A DNA stretch of 64,000 nucleotides, from the NCBI GenBank assembly GCA_030345135.1, contig CP128386.1, forward strand, positions 5,004,070 to 5,068,069, read 5' to 3'. Shown here piece by piece: positions 35,700 through 46,035 of this stretch (position 1 is the first letter of the stretch; every line of letters begins with the position of its first letter). The notes beneath the pieces are model-generated. The model was not told the DNA's origin, made no database searches, and was given only the letters and a program-made list of their open reading frames with translations. The stretch comes from Chitinophagaceae bacterium DXS. Lineage in GTDB: Bacteria > Bacteroidota > Bacteroidia > Chitinophagales > Chitinophagaceae. A program made the position numbers and the translations under genes.

Positions 35700-38600
35700 A
35701 TGAAAAGAGCTCACATTTCAGGTAAGTTTGTTGTAATACCCTTACAACGTTTACTATGCCTGCTCACTACATTTTTACTTGCTGCCGGCTTGCACGCGCA
35801 AGACGTAATTAAGGTTACCGGAACTGTTACAGATGCTTCAAAGAATGCACCCATTGCAGGTGTGTCGGTTGGTATCAAGGATGGAAAAGTTGCAACTGCA
35901 ACCGATGATAAGGGAAGCTTTACAGTAAGCGTTAGCAAAAACGCAGTGCTTGTATTTTCTTTTATAGGTTTTGCATCTCAGGAGGTTGCTGTAAATGGCA
36001 AATCTGTTGTAAATGCAAGCTTAAAAGCTACTGAAAGTAATTTGAACGACGTGATTGTGGTTGGTTACGGCAGTACTAAAAAAGCTACTTTAACCGGTTC
36101 TGTTGCTTCAGTAAAAGGAGATGTATTGCAGAAGTCTCCCTTACCAAACGTGACCAACTCACTGGGTGGTCGTCTGCCTGGTTTGGTTGCTGTTACACGT
36201 ACCGGCGAACCTGGTAACGATGCGTCTTTATTGAGAATAAGAGGATCGAATACATTAGGCGACAACTCTCCGTTAATTGTAGTTGACGGTATCGCTAACA
36301 GAAGTATTGACAGACTTGATCCTGCAGACATTGCTTCCGTAAACGTACTTAAAGATGCTTCCGCTGCCATCTATGGTGCGCAGGCTGCTAACGGTGTAAT
36401 TCTTGTAACAACAAAACGCGGTTTGTCAGGTAAGCCACAGTTGCAGATCAACATGAATGGTGCGATGACTTCTCCAACTGTATTGCCTAAGATGGCTGAT
36501 GCTGCAACCTATGCACAGTTGATCAATGAGATCAAACATTATGCAAATGAGCCACTGCGTTATACAGATGAAGACATCCAGAAGTATAAGGATGGTTCTG
36601 ATCCCTGGGGACATCCAAATACAGACTGGTTTAAAGAAACAGTAAAGCCGTGGTCACCACAATACTATGGTAACATGTCACTAAGTGGTGGTTCTGATAA
36701 TATCAAGTATCTTATCTCTATTGGTCACAATTACCAGGATGGAATGTACTACAATAGTGCAACCAATTATTCTCAAACAAATTTCAGAAGTAATATTGAT
36801 GCGAAGATCTCAAACAGTATCAAGTTAAGTCTTGATCTGCAAGGTAACCAGGAAAACAGGAACTATTCCGGCATTACCGGGGAAGGTGCATTAAATCCTT
36901 TCTGGGCAATGAACCGTGCATATCCTTATCTGCCTGCAAGATGGCCCAACGGCTTGCCTGGTCCGGATGTTGAGTACGGTGCAAACTCTACAGTGATCGT
37001 AACGGATGCAACGGGCTACGATAAAAACATTGCTTATATTTTTCAAAGTAATTTGAAATTGGATATCAGCATACCATGGGTTAAAGGTTTAAGTGTCACA
37101 GGTAATGCATCTTTCGATAAAAACTTGCTTACCAGAAAGCTATTTCAAAAACCCTGGTACTTGTACACACTTACGGGATATGATGCAAATAACCAACCCA
37201 TCCTTACAAAAGGCATCAGAGGGTTTTCTGATGCAAGGTTGACAGAATCTCTGAATAATACACAACGCACTACTCTTAATGCTTTGATCAATTATGAAAC
37301 AACTATTGGTACCGATCATGCAGTTAAAGCATTATTGGGTACGGAACGTATTTCAGGTGATTTGATGTTCTTCTCCGCTTATCGCAGAAACTTTACTTCA
37401 ACTGCACTTGATGAATTATTTGCTGGTGGTGATCTGTTAAAAGATAATACCGGTACAGCCAGCCAGAATGCGCGTTTAAATTACTTCGGTCGTGTGAACT
37501 ATGCCTATCAGGGAAAATATCTTGCAGAATTTGTGTTCAGATATGATGGCTCTTACATCTTCCCCGAGCATAAACAGTACGGTTTCTTCCCTGGTGTATC
37601 ACTAGGCTGGCGTGTCTCCCAGGAAAATTTTTGGAAGAACAATATCAGCTTCATCAATGAGTTGAAGATCCGTGGTTCTCTTGGCAGAACAGGTAATGAC
37701 CGCATCGATCCATACCAGTTCCTGTCAAGCTATGGCTACAGCGGCACATATGTGTTCAATAGTGGTGTAGCTGTTAAACAGGTGAGTGAATTACGTATTC
37801 CCAATCCTGATGTTACCTGGGAAATTGCAGACCAGGGCAATATCGGTTTTGATGCACAATTGTTCAACGGAAAATTGTCTATCACCGCAGATTACTTCCA
37901 CAACTATCGTTCAAATATCCTTTGGTGGAGAAACGCTTCAGTGCCTGCAACAACAGGTTTGTCATTGCCAAGACAGAACATTGGAGAGGTACTTAACCAG
38001 GGCTTTGAAACACAGGTAGGCTATAATAACCGTGCAGGTGCATTTACTTACGCGGTATCTGCTAACGTGGCGTATGCTAAAAATAAGATCATGTTCTGGG
38101 ATGAAACGCCTGGTGTGCCAAGCTATCAGCAAACAACAGGACACCCGATGAATGCGCAGCTGTACTACCAGGCAATCGGCGTGTTCAGAGATCAGAAAGC
38201 AGTTGATAATTATCCGCACTGGGCCGGTGCCCGTCCTGGTGATTTGATCTTTGAAGATGTAAATAAAGATGGTAAAATAGATGGACTTGATCAGAAAAGA
38301 GACTATAAGACAGATATTCCAACTGTTACCGGCGGATTTTCATTCGATCTTGGCTATAAGAACTTTTATCTGTCAGGTTTGATCCAGGGAGCAGCAGGAG
38401 CAGAAAGATCTTACCGTACGTTCTCCGGAGAAGCCGGAAACTTTTTGGTACATGATATTGAAGGCCGCTGGACAGAAGATAACATTGATGCGAAGAAACC
38501 AAGAACATGGAACCGTAGTAAAGAATACTGGATGACAGATGGTGCGCCAAACAATACTTACTGGGTAAGAAGCAGTGATTACCTGAGATTGAAGAGTGTT

Positions 38601-38813
38601 GAACTGGGTTATAATTTTTCAAGCAGCCTGATTAAGAAATGGGGACTTACCGGACTGAGGATTTATGTAAGCGGTGCGAACCTGATTACCATTACAAAAA
38701 TGCAGGACTTCGACCCTGAATCTCCTAACCAGGATGACAGATCAATTTGGGTAAATAGCCAGGTGTATCCGCTGATGAAGGTTTTAAACGCAGGTCTATC
38801 TGTTAATTTCTAA
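35700..38813 (+). CDS. SusC/RagA-type TonB-dependent outer-membrane transporter
   Basis: Outer-membrane TonB-dependent channel taking up oligosaccharides or glycosides with its SusD partner. The 1037 residues begin with a signal peptide (LTTFLLAAGLHAQ). The carboxypeptidase-regulatory-like domain lies at about 37-105. The TonB box DVIVVGYG is at 117-124, then the plug (NSLGGRLPGL, LLRIRGSNTLGDNSPLIVVD, ASAAIYGAQAANGVILVTTK). The 22-strand barrel continues to the end. SusD follows only 10 bp after the stop. Length is normal for the family. Substrate is not readable from SusC alone; the downstream oxidative genes suggest a glycoside. Confidence 0.97.
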   Translation: MKRAHISGKFVVIPLQRLLCLLTTFLLAAGLHAQDVIKVTGTVTDASKNAPIAGVSVGIKDGKVATATDDKGSFTVSVSKNAVLVFSFIGFASQEVAVNGKSVVNASLKATESNLNDVIVVGYGSTKKATLTGSVASVKGDVLQKSPLPNVTNSLGGRLPGLVAVTRTGEPGNDASLLRIRGSNTLGDNSPLIVVDGIANRSIDRLDPADIASVNVLKDASAAIYGAQAANGVILVTTKRGLSGKPQLQINMNGAMTSPTVLPKMADAATYAQLINEIKHYANEPLRYTDEDIQKYKDGSDPWGHPNTDWFKETVKPWSPQYYGNMSLSGGSDNIKYLISIGHNYQDGMYYNSATNYSQTNFRSNIDAKISNSIKLSLDLQGNQENRNYSGITGEGALNPFWAMNRAYPYLPARWPNGLPGPDVEYGANSTVIVTDATGYDKNIAYIFQSNLKLDISIPWVKGLSVTGNASFDKNLLTRKLFQKPWYLYTLTGYDANNQPILTKGIRGFSDARLTESLNNTQRTTLNALINYETTIGTDHAVKALLGTERISGDLMFFSAYRRNFTSTALDELFAGGDLLKDNTGTASQNARLNYFGRVNYAYQGKYLAEFVFRYDGSYIFPEHKQYGFFPGVSLGWRVSQENFWKNNISFINELKIRGSLGRTGNDRIDPYQFLSSYGYSGTYVFNSGVAVKQVSELRIPNPDVTWEIADQGNIGFDAQLFNGKLSITADYFHNYRSNILWWRNASVPATTGLSLPRQNIGEVLNQGFETQVGYNNRAGAFTYAVSANVAYAKNKIMFWDETPGVPSYQQTTGHPMNAQLYYQAIGVFRDQKAVDNYPHWAGARPGDLIFEDVNKDGKIDGLDQKRDYKTDIPTVTGGFSFDLGYKNFYLSGLIQGAAGAERSYRTFSGEAGNFLVHDIEGRWTEDNIDAKKPRTWNRSKEYWMTDGAPNNTYWVRSSDYLRLKSVELGYNFSSSLIKKWGLTGLRIYVSGANLITITKMQDFDPESPNQDDRSIWVNSQVYPLMKVLNAGLSVNF

Positions 38814-38823
38814 ACACTGAACA

Positions 38824-40596
38824 ATGAGAAACTTAAATAACTTATATAAATCGATTCTTTGCCTGGCTTTCATATTATCGTTTGCGTCCTGCGCAAAAGA
38901 CTATCTGAATAAGAAGCCATTAGATCAGTTTTCTTCAGAAGATGTATGGGGCGATCCTGCACTTACGGAAGCTTTTGTAAATAAGATTTACGGAGATATC
39001 GGGTGGGGATGGGACTTCAATGCCGGTACTGTTGATGAGTCCCGCAGCCGCCAGGAAGCAAGCTTTGATATTGGTAACTGTCTTGTTACGCCTGACAACG
39101 CCAATAACTGGGGTAACTGGAACGGCAACTATGCTGACATTCGCGCTTGTAATATTTTTCTTGATAAAGTGTCTGAAATGACATTTGATAAAGCACTTGT
39201 AGACAGGATGACCGGTGAGGTTACATTCCTGCGCGCATGGGACTACCACAACCTTGTTAGTTATTTTGGCGGAGTACCGCTGGTTACAAAAGTGTATGGC
39301 CTGAATGATGATTTTAATATTGAACGCAGCTCTTATGAAGATTGCATCAACTTTATTGTAAGTGAGTGCGACAAGGCGGCAGCGTTATTACCTGATGTAG
39401 AGACAGGCGATAATCTTGGCCGTGCAACAAAAGGTGCAGCGCTTGCATTGAAAGCAAGAACATTGCTTTATGCAGCAAGTGATCAGCACAATCCAACAAA
39501 AAACCAATTTCTTACAAACGGTTTTTCCAATCCGGAGTTGCTGGGGTACAAAACAGACGATAAAATAAATCGCTGGACAGCGGCAAAGAATGCAGCTAAA
39601 GCAGTTATGGACATGAATCTTTATGGTTTATACCAGGCTGTTCCGGCTCCTGGTTCTTCTCCTGCAGACAATTACGCTTCTATCTTTACTTCCAAACTGC
39701 CTACCCAGGAGGATATTTTTATCCGCTTCTTCAATGCAGCTATTGGTAAAGGTGTTAACGGCTGGGACGTAACACCAAACGGATGGTATGGCAACGGTGG
39801 TGTAGGTGCTGTAAATGAATTGGTGGATTCTTATGAAATGAGCGATGGAACTAAATTCAGCAGGGACAACGCAGCCCAGGCAAAAGAGCCATACAAAAAC
39901 AGGGACCCTCGTTTTTACGGAACAATTCTGTACGAAGGTGCCAAATGGAGGCCGCGCCCCAAAGACCTGCAGAGCCTTGATCCCGTTGGTGTTTTCCAGA
40001 CAGGAACATGGGAAAAATGGGAAAATGGTCAAAAAGTAAATGTGTACGGACTTGATTCCCGTAACAGTGTTGCCAACTCATGGAACAACAATACTTCCGG
40101 CGCAACCATGAAGAAATACATTGATCCGAATGTTGATATCCAGGTAACTTATCAAGATTTAACCTTCAGATATTTCCGGTATGGAGAAATACTCTTAAAT
40201 TACGCCGAAGCTTGCATTGAGTTAGGTCAGTATGAAGAAGCCAAGACTTACATGAATATGATTAGGACCAGAGCCGGAATGCCAAATATTCCAGCTTCAG
40301 AAACCGGAGATGCATTGCGCCAGCGCTTGCGTAACGAAAGACGAGTTGAACTTGCATATGAAGGACACAGATTTTTTGATGTTCGCAGATGGTTAATTGC
40401 AGACCAGGCTTATCATACCATGCACGGCGTGAGTGTTTTATACCCGCTGAATCCCGATCATACAACAGCAACGATACCCCAGATTACACCAATTGAAATT
40501 CAGTTAGGTGCGTGGTTAGACAAATGTTATTTCTTCCCCATCGCGAGAAGCGAGGTGAACAAGAATAACAAATTAGTGCAGAACCCAGGTTATTAA
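38824..40596 (+). CDS. RagB/SusD surface glycan-binding lipoprotein
   Basis: A 590-residue lipoprotein that binds the substrate and closes the SusC channel. Lipidation at Cys23 is likely (FASCAKDYLNKKPLD). The protein shows the usual SusD tetratricopeptide helices (for example ATKGAALALKARTLLYAASD), the RYAEILLNYAEA-type motif (here RYGEILLNYAEACIELG) and a closing region LRNERRVELAYEGHRFFDVR. It is adjacent to SusC with a 10-bp gap. A strong hairpin follows the gene (40615-40653) and probably lowers expression of the genes beyond it. Confidence 0.97.
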   Translation: MRNLNNLYKSILCLAFILSFASCAKDYLNKKPLDQFSSEDVWGDPALTEAFVNKIYGDIGWGWDFNAGTVDESRSRQEASFDIGNCLVTPDNANNWGNWNGNYADIRACNIFLDKVSEMTFDKALVDRMTGEVTFLRAWDYHNLVSYFGGVPLVTKVYGLNDDFNIERSSYEDCINFIVSECDKAAALLPDVETGDNLGRATKGAALALKARTLLYAASDQHNPTKNQFLTNGFSNPELLGYKTDDKINRWTAAKNAAKAVMDMNLYGLYQAVPAPGSSPADNYASIFTSKLPTQEDIFIRFFNAAIGKGVNGWDVTPNGWYGNGGVGAVNELVDSYEMSDGTKFSRDNAAQAKEPYKNRDPRFYGTILYEGAKWRPRPKDLQSLDPVGVFQTGTWEKWENGQKVNVYGLDSRNSVANSWNNNTSGATMKKYIDPNVDIQVTYQDLTFRYFRYGEILLNYAEACIELGQYEEAKTYMNMIRTRAGMPNIPASETGDALRQRLRNERRVELAYEGHRFFDVRRWLIADQAYHTMHGVSVLYPLNPDHTTATIPQITPIEIQLGAWLDKCYFFPIARSEVNKNNKLVQNPGY

Positions 40597-40614
40597 TTTT
40601 ATAAAGTATCATGT

Positions 40615-40653
40615 TGGTTTGGTCATTTAAAAATCAGATAAATGACCAAACCA
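40615..40653 (+). terminator. Hairpin after SusD: attenuator or terminator
   Basis: Perfect 14-bp stem TGGTTTGGTCATTT (40615-40628) / AAATGACCAAACCA (40640-40653), 11-base loop, followed by TTTT. It lies between SusD and the haem protein; the short T run suggests partial rather than full termination. Confidence 0.75.
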
Positions 40654-40677
40654 TTTTGAATTAAAACAAGCGCAACT

Positions 40678-43398
40678 ATGAAGAAAAGGAGAAATTTTGA
40701 TTGTCATTCCATGCTTAAAAAGCTGCAGTTATTTACGGGAGGGGCTTTATGTCTGTTGTATGTCTCTTGTAAAAACAGCAGCGATTTAAAGGCTGATTCA
40801 AAACTATCATCAGATCCCAAGGTGGCCAACCTTAAGCTGCCTGAAGGTTTTCACGCAGATCACCTGTATGGGCCTTCAGAAAACGAAGAAGGTTCATGGG
40901 TGTCCATGACATTCGATGACAAAGGCAGGCTGATCGCTTCAGATCAGTACGGTACATTGTATCGTATGCAATTGCCTGCAATTGGTGATACTGTTACCAA
41001 AGTAAAAATTGAACGTATCGCTGTTCCGGAAAAAGATACGGCAAACAACAAAGTAGATATCGGTTATGCGCACGGCTTGTTGTGGGCATTCAACAGCTTG
41101 TATGTGATGATCAATCACAACAGCGATAGTGCTTTTGAAAAAGGAAGTGGTTTGTACCGTTTGCAGGATACTAATGGTGACGATCAGTTTGATAAAATCA
41201 CGTTGCTGAAAAAGCTGGAAGGCGAAGGTGAGCATGGTCCTCATAGTATTGTTTTATCCCCGGATAAAAAATCATTGTATGTAATTGCCGGTAACTTCAC
41301 AAAGATCCCTGAGATGAATCGTTACCGCAGTAAACCAGATTCTAAAATTGACAACATTCTTCCGCTAGTTAAAGATCCTAACGGGCATGATAACACCGTA
41401 AACTGGCACGGCGGCTGGATTGCTCACGTTGATTCCACCGGTAACGACTGGGAACTGATCAGCTCTGGTTTCCGCAATCCATTTGACCTTGCGTTCAACG
41501 ATGTTGGCGATATGTTTACTTATGATTCAGATATGGAGTGGGATTTTGGTACCCCATGGTATCGCCCTACTCGTATTTGTCACGTGACAAGCGGAAGTGA
41601 ATTTGGATGGAGACCAGGTACAGACAAATGGTCACCGGTATTTCCTGATAACCTTCCTGCAATATTAAATGTTGGCCAGGGTTCACCAACAAACGTTGTA
41701 TCCGGTGCCAATAGTCATTTTCCTGAAAAATACCGCAAGTCAATTTTTGCTTTTGACTGGAGTTTTGGTATCATCTACGCGATTCATCTTGACGCCGAAG
41801 GTGCTTCTTATAAAGCAAAAGGAGAGGAGTTTGTATCCGGTTCACCACTGCCATTAACAGATGGAGTTGTTGGTCCTGATGGAGCATTATATTTCCTCAC
41901 AGGAGGTCGCAGACTGGAATCTGATCTTTATCGCGTTTACTATAAAGACAGTAAGGATAATACTGATGCGTTGAAAGCGCCTGAATTAACAGATGCACAA
42001 AAGCTTCGCAGAAAGCTGGAGGAGTACCATGGTGCGCCTAAAGCCGGTGCAGTAGATTTTGCATGGCCTTATTTGAAAGATAATGACAGGTTCATCCGTT
42101 TTGCAGCAAGAATTGCAGTAGAAAATAATCCTGTAAGTGAATGGAAAGCTAAAGCACTGGCAGAAAAAGATCCGGTTGCTTTAACACAGGCGATGATAGC
42201 CCTGGCCCGTAAAGGTGATCCTAATGATAAAGCTCAGGCATTAAATGCTTTGCAGCAGGTTGATTATGCAAAATTATCTGAATCACAGCAGATAGATCTG
42301 TTACGTGCATTTGAATTGGTATTCGCGCGTATGGGTGCGCCTGATGCTATTTCAAAAACGGCTGTAATTGCTTATTTGAATCCGCATTATCCTGCAAAAG
42401 GTGGTAATGAACTAAACAGGGAATTGAGCAAACTGCTTGGGTTCCTGGATGCGCCCGACTTTGTTGCTAAAACAGTTCCATTGTTGGCAGAAGCTAAAGA
42501 TGATAACAGTTCCGGACAGGAAACATTTACAAAATCATCTGACCTTATCATGCGTAATCCGCAATACGGAATGGATATCGCAGGTATGCTTTCAAAAGTT
42601 CCGCCAATGCAGGCCACTTTCTATGCAACCGTTTTAAGCCAGGTAAAAACTGGTTGGACACCTCAAACGCAGGAGACTTATTTCAAATGGTTCAACAGTG
42701 CGTTTGATTACAAAGGGGGACACAGCTTTATAGGCTTTATTGATGGTGCAAGAAAGAAAGGTTTGGAAAATGTATCTAAAGATAAGTTTGCTTATTACGA
42801 TAAAATGTCAGGCGAAACACTGGCCAATAGTTCTAATACAAACCTTGCAAAAGGCGCAATGCAACCAAAAGGTCCGTGGAGAAACTGGAAACTGGATGAT
42901 GCAGTAAAAGTTGCAGACAGTGGTATCTATCACCGCAACTTTGAAAGAGGTAAAGCAATGTTCGCGGCTTCACTATGTATCTCTTGTCACAATATGCGTG
43001 GCGAAGGTGGAACGGCAGGCCCGGATCTTACGCAATTGGGTACGCGCTTCTCTTATAAAGACATGTTGGAAGCCATCATTGATCCCAGCAAAACAATTTC
43101 TGACCAATACGGTGCAACTGTGTTTTATCTGAAAGATGGTAGTTCTGTTGTAGGAAGATTGATCACACAGGAAGCTGGTAAATATGTCATTTCTCAGAAT
43201 CCTTTTGCGCCTCAGACTGTAAGAGAAATTCCTAAAGATGATGTGTTACGTACGAGAGTTTCAGAAGTATCGCCAATGCTTCCGGGAATGATCAACAGGT
43301 TGAATCCCGAAGAATTAAAAGATTTGCTTGCTTACCTGAAAGCTGGTGGCAATCCCAAAGACACCATTTTCTCTGCAAAGGAAACTGCAGGAAAATAA
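40678..43398 (+). CDS. PVC-type beta-propeller with C-terminal haem-binding domain
   Basis: Probable periplasmic sugar-oxidation electron acceptor. The N-terminus carries a lipoprotein signal (LCLLYVSCKNS). Residues about 45-430 form a beta-propeller like the membrane-bound dehydrogenase/sorbosone-dehydrogenase group (PEGFHADHLY, GPHSIVLSPDKKSLYVIAGN, SGFRNPFDLAFN). About 440-700 is helical, HEAT-like. The C-terminal haem domain has the covalent c-type motif CISCH at 767-771, followed by GTAGPDLTQLGTRF and EAIIDPSKTISDQY. The family is abundant in Planctomycetes and Bacteroidota. It follows SusCD and precedes oxidoreductase genes, which fits oxidation of the imported sugar. The catalytic residue set is not identified. 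Confidence 0.88.
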   Translation: MKKRRNFDCHSMLKKLQLFTGGALCLLYVSCKNSSDLKADSKLSSDPKVANLKLPEGFHADHLYGPSENEEGSWVSMTFDDKGRLIASDQYGTLYRMQLPAIGDTVTKVKIERIAVPEKDTANNKVDIGYAHGLLWAFNSLYVMINHNSDSAFEKGSGLYRLQDTNGDDQFDKITLLKKLEGEGEHGPHSIVLSPDKKSLYVIAGNFTKIPEMNRYRSKPDSKIDNILPLVKDPNGHDNTVNWHGGWIAHVDSTGNDWELISSGFRNPFDLAFNDVGDMFTYDSDMEWDFGTPWYRPTRICHVTSGSEFGWRPGTDKWSPVFPDNLPAILNVGQGSPTNVVSGANSHFPEKYRKSIFAFDWSFGIIYAIHLDAEGASYKAKGEEFVSGSPLPLTDGVVGPDGALYFLTGGRRLESDLYRVYYKDSKDNTDALKAPELTDAQKLRRKLEEYHGAPKAGAVDFAWPYLKDNDRFIRFAARIAVENNPVSEWKAKALAEKDPVALTQAMIALARKGDPNDKAQALNALQQVDYAKLSESQQIDLLRAFELVFARMGAPDAISKTAVIAYLNPHYPAKGGNELNRELSKLLGFLDAPDFVAKTVPLLAEAKDDNSSGQETFTKSSDLIMRNPQYGMDIAGMLSKVPPMQATFYATVLSQVKTGWTPQTQETYFKWFNSAFDYKGGHSFIGFIDGARKKGLENVSKDKFAYYDKMSGETLANSSNTNLAKGAMQPKGPWRNWKLDDAVKVADSGIYHRNFERGKAMFAASLCISCHNMRGEGGTAGPDLTQLGTRFSYKDMLEAIIDPSKTISDQYGATVFYLKDGSSVVGRLITQEAGKYVISQNPFAPQTVREIPKDDVLRTRVSEVSPMLPGMINRLNPEELKDLLAYLKAGGNPKDTIFSAKETAGK

Positions 43399-43403
43399 TT
43401 TTT

Positions 43404-43551
43404 AAACCACGAAGACACGAACAACACAAAGAAGCACAAAGAATTTATAGAAGAAGTTTTACGCAACCGACACAACAAAATGGCGACACGTTGAGGCTTT
43501 TTCCCATGGTTTACTCCGTGTTTCTTAGTGTTATTCGTGTCTCCGTGGTTT
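43404..43551. repeat. Inverted array, family A, between haem protein and cupin genes
   Basis: Left arm 43404-43441 (AAACCACGAAGACACGAACA) and right arm 43514-43551 are 38-bp inverted repeats, 32 of 38 identical, around a core of about 72 bp. The array starts 6 bp after one stop codon and ends 19 bp before the next start. Confidence 0.88.
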
Positions 43552-43569
43552 AACTGGTTCAAATAAAAA

Positions 43570-44847
43570 ATGTATCACTTTAATACAAATAAAATGGAAA
43601 CATTATCGCTTTCTCAAAACAATAACGGAAAAACTGCGACATTATCACTCGCACAAAAAGCATTGGAACAGGGACAAGGTATTTTGCGCCTGGCGCCTAC
43701 ATGGGTGCCTCGTTCATTTTGTGTGCCAGGTCGCAGAATAAAACTTCATCCCGATGATTATTATGTATTAGGTGGACAACGGGGTGGTATTGACGAAAGA
43801 TGGCTTTCTTCAACAACACCGGCAAAGAATGGCCCCTTAACTGGTGAGCATGAGGGCCTGAGCTTTGTTGTGGTTAACGACGGCGATAAAGGAGAGAAAG
43901 TATTATTGAAAGATGCAATAGACGAATTAAAGGGAGAACTGATAGGTGACCGTATCTGGAATGAATACCAAAGCTGGCCAATGTATTCCAAGTTCTTCGA
44001 TAATATGGGACCTTTGCCCCATCACGTGCATCACAATGATGAAAAGGCTGCTTTAATAGGTCAGAAAGGAAAGCCCGAGGCTTATTATTTTCCTCCTCAG
44101 TTGAACAACCATGGTGGTGATTTTCCTTATACATTTATTGGTATTGCGCCCGGTACAACCAAAGAGCAGATCCGCGAATGCCTGGTGAACTTTACAAAAG
44201 GAGATAACAAAATAACCAACTATTCACAGGCTTATAAATTAGAGCCGGGTACAGGTTGGGATGTACCTCCGGGATTATTGCACGCGCCGGGAAGTATGTG
44301 TACATATGAGCCACAAAAAGCTTCCGATGTGTTTGCCATGTATCAGTCATTGGTGAATGAAGCCATCATTCCTGAAGAGTTATTATGGAACGGATCACCA
44401 AAAGAAAGCGTAGGTGATTTTGATTCATTGATTGATGTGCTTGACTGGGAGCTGAATGTTGATCCCAATACAATGGAAAACAGGTTCATGGCTCCAAAAC
44501 CTGTTAAGCCCGTTGAAGAAATGAAAGCAGAAGGTTATATTGAAAATTGGGTTTGCTACAAGTCTGATGCATTTAGTGCTAAAGAATTGACTGTATTCCC
44601 GGGTGAAACTGTTGTGATAAAAGACAGCGCTGCATACGGACTTATCATGATGCAGGGGCACGGACAAATGGGTGTGTGGGATATTGAAACACCAGCACTT
44701 ATTCGTTATGGCCAGTTAACCAACGATGAATTCTTTGTAAGCGAAAAAGCAGCGAAGGATGGGGTGAAGATTGTAAACCTTTCTGCCACAGATCCTATCG
44801 TAATGCTAAAACATTTCGGCCCGAATAATCCTGATTTGGCGAAATGA
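43570..44847 (+). CDS. Cupin / phosphomannose-isomerase-like metal protein
   Basis: A 425-residue soluble protein of the double-stranded beta-helix (cupin) type, related to type I phosphomannose isomerases. A metal site is visible as HHVHHND (H151, H152, H154, H155), with DVPPGLLHAPGS further on as the second half. A likely alternative start is ATG 43594 (METLSLSQ). The enzyme is set between a haem-linked propeller and a sugar isomerase/epimerase, so an aldose/ketose isomerisation or a keto-sugar step is plausible. Strict mannose-6-phosphate isomerase activity is not supported. Function remains an inference from fold and context. Confidence 0.72.
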   Translation: MYHFNTNKMETLSLSQNNNGKTATLSLAQKALEQGQGILRLAPTWVPRSFCVPGRRIKLHPDDYYVLGGQRGGIDERWLSSTTPAKNGPLTGEHEGLSFVVVNDGDKGEKVLLKDAIDELKGELIGDRIWNEYQSWPMYSKFFDNMGPLPHHVHHNDEKAALIGQKGKPEAYYFPPQLNNHGGDFPYTFIGIAPGTTKEQIRECLVNFTKGDNKITNYSQAYKLEPGTGWDVPPGLLHAPGSMCTYEPQKASDVFAMYQSLVNEAIIPEELLWNGSPKESVGDFDSLIDVLDWELNVDPNTMENRFMAPKPVKPVEEMKAEGYIENWVCYKSDAFSAKELTVFPGETVVIKDSAAYGLIMMQGHGQMGVWDIETPALIRYGQLTNDEFFVSEKAAKDGVKIVNLSATDPIVMLKHFGPNNPDLAK

Positions 44848-44851
44848 GAAA

Positions 44852-44966
44852 ATGGGTGAATGTGCAAATATGCAAATGCAAAGCACGTTGTTCTATTCGC
44901 GCATTGGCACACATGCACATTTGCATTTTTCAAATTTGCACATTTTCAAATTTGCACATTTAAAAA
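44852..44966. repeat. Inverted array, family C, between cupin and TIM-barrel genes
   Basis: Left arm about 44852-44882 (GTGCAAATATGCAAATGC) and right arm about 44911-44966 (CATGCACATTTGCATT, TTTGCACATTTTCAAATTTG). It starts about 5 bp after the cupin stop and ends about 11 bp before the next ATG. The frame extending the TIM-barrel gene upstream to 44860 runs through it. Confidence 0.85.
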
Positions 44967-44976
44967 TTCTAACGAT

Positions 44977-46035
44977 ATGCAACAAAATAACTATCCCAAA
45001 CTGCATAATGCAACATGGCCCGGTATTGTTGGTAAAGGACCTGATTCCGAGCCACCGATTCCATTTGATACATTTCTTGAACTTACTTCAAAAGCAGAAG
45101 TTAACGGAGTGAAGTTTGACGGCATCGATATAGGATTATTAGAACCTCATTTTAAAATAGATGCATCTGATGATGACTGGAAAAGACTTGCTGATAAGTT
45201 GCAATCGCTTAACCTGAATGTTGGAAGCCTTGTGGCTCCGATATGGGGTGGTCCTGCTATGGGGTCCAAAGAAGACCGCGCAACTTTTGTAGAAATGGTG
45301 CGCAAATCATGCCAGATAGGGCAGAAACTAAAAGAACTAGGCGTAAGACATTACGGTGTGGTGCGCATTGATTCTGCATGCAAACCTGAAGACTGGTCAA
45401 AAGATCCTGTAAATAATACCCAATTGATTGCGCAGACTTTCCGCGAAGCATGTGATGTTGCTGCCGATTACGGAGAGCACCTTGCCGCAGAAGGTGAGAT
45501 CTGTTGGGGCGGCATGCATAGCTGGAAGGCCATGATAGATACGCTAGAAGCAGTTGGTCGTCCTAATATCGGTTTCCAGGCAGATATGTCGCATACGCTG
45601 TTATACCTGTTGGGATATAACAGTCCGGAAGACAGGATTCTTCCTGAAAATTTTGATTGGAGCGATAAAAAAACATTGAATGACGGTTTAAGGAAATTAA
45701 CCAATGCGCTTCGTCCGTGGACAATTGATTTCCACGTCGCACAAAATGATGGAACCGTACATGGCACTGGTTCTCATGATAAAACAGGCCGTCACTGCCT
45801 GGCTACAGATCCAAATGGTAAATTAGATATTACTGAAGCTGCTGGTTTCTGGCTTCGCGATGAGAATGGTAATCTCACCAAAGCCTTCCAGCACATTTGT
45901 TGGGATGGTTGTATGTTTCCCAATGAAGTGATGCTGCAACAAAAAACATGGAACGACATCCTGGCCGCAATGATTAAAGTTCGTGAGGCACATGGATGGT
46001 ATGCTGAAGAGAAGAAGCTGGCGGGAGTGGTGTGA
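44977..46035 (+). CDS. Sugar isomerase/epimerase (TIM barrel)
   Basis: Xylose-isomerase-like TIM-barrel protein of about 352 aa. ATG 44977 ([20 protein letters not shown]) is the natural start. Features of the family include [20 protein letters not shown], the strand-end [23 protein letters not shown] with an acidic metal ligand, and [17 protein letters not shown]. Members include epimerases, dehydratases and 3-keto-sugar-processing enzymes. Here it lies between a cupin and a Gfo/Idh oxidoreductase, with a DUF1080 gene beyond, the combination reported for 3-keto-glycoside breakdown in gut Bacteroidota. The exact reaction is not provable from sequence. Confidence 0.85.
   Translation: MQQNNYPKLHNATWPGIVGKGPDSEPPIPFDTFLELTSKAEVNGVKFDGIDIGLLEPHFKIDASDDDWKRLADKLQSLNLNVGSLVAPIWGGPAMGSKEDRATFVEMVRKSCQIGQKLKELGVRHYGVVRIDSACKPEDWSKDPVNNTQLIAQTFREACDVAADYGEHLAAEGEICWGGMHSWKAMIDTLEAVGRPNIGFQADMSHTLLYLLGYNSPEDRILPENFDWSDKKTLNDGLRKLTNALRPWTIDFHVAQNDGTVHGTGSHDKTGRHCLATDPNGKLDITEAAGFWLRDENGNLTKAFQHICWDGCMFPNEVMLQQKTWNDILAAMIKVREAHGWYAEEKKLAGVV

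Noticed and set aside
43570..44847. Calling the cupin a true mannose-6-phosphate isomerase
   Set aside because: The fold and HHVHHND site fit, but the context is oxidative sugar breakdown, and the remaining PMI signature is not clear.
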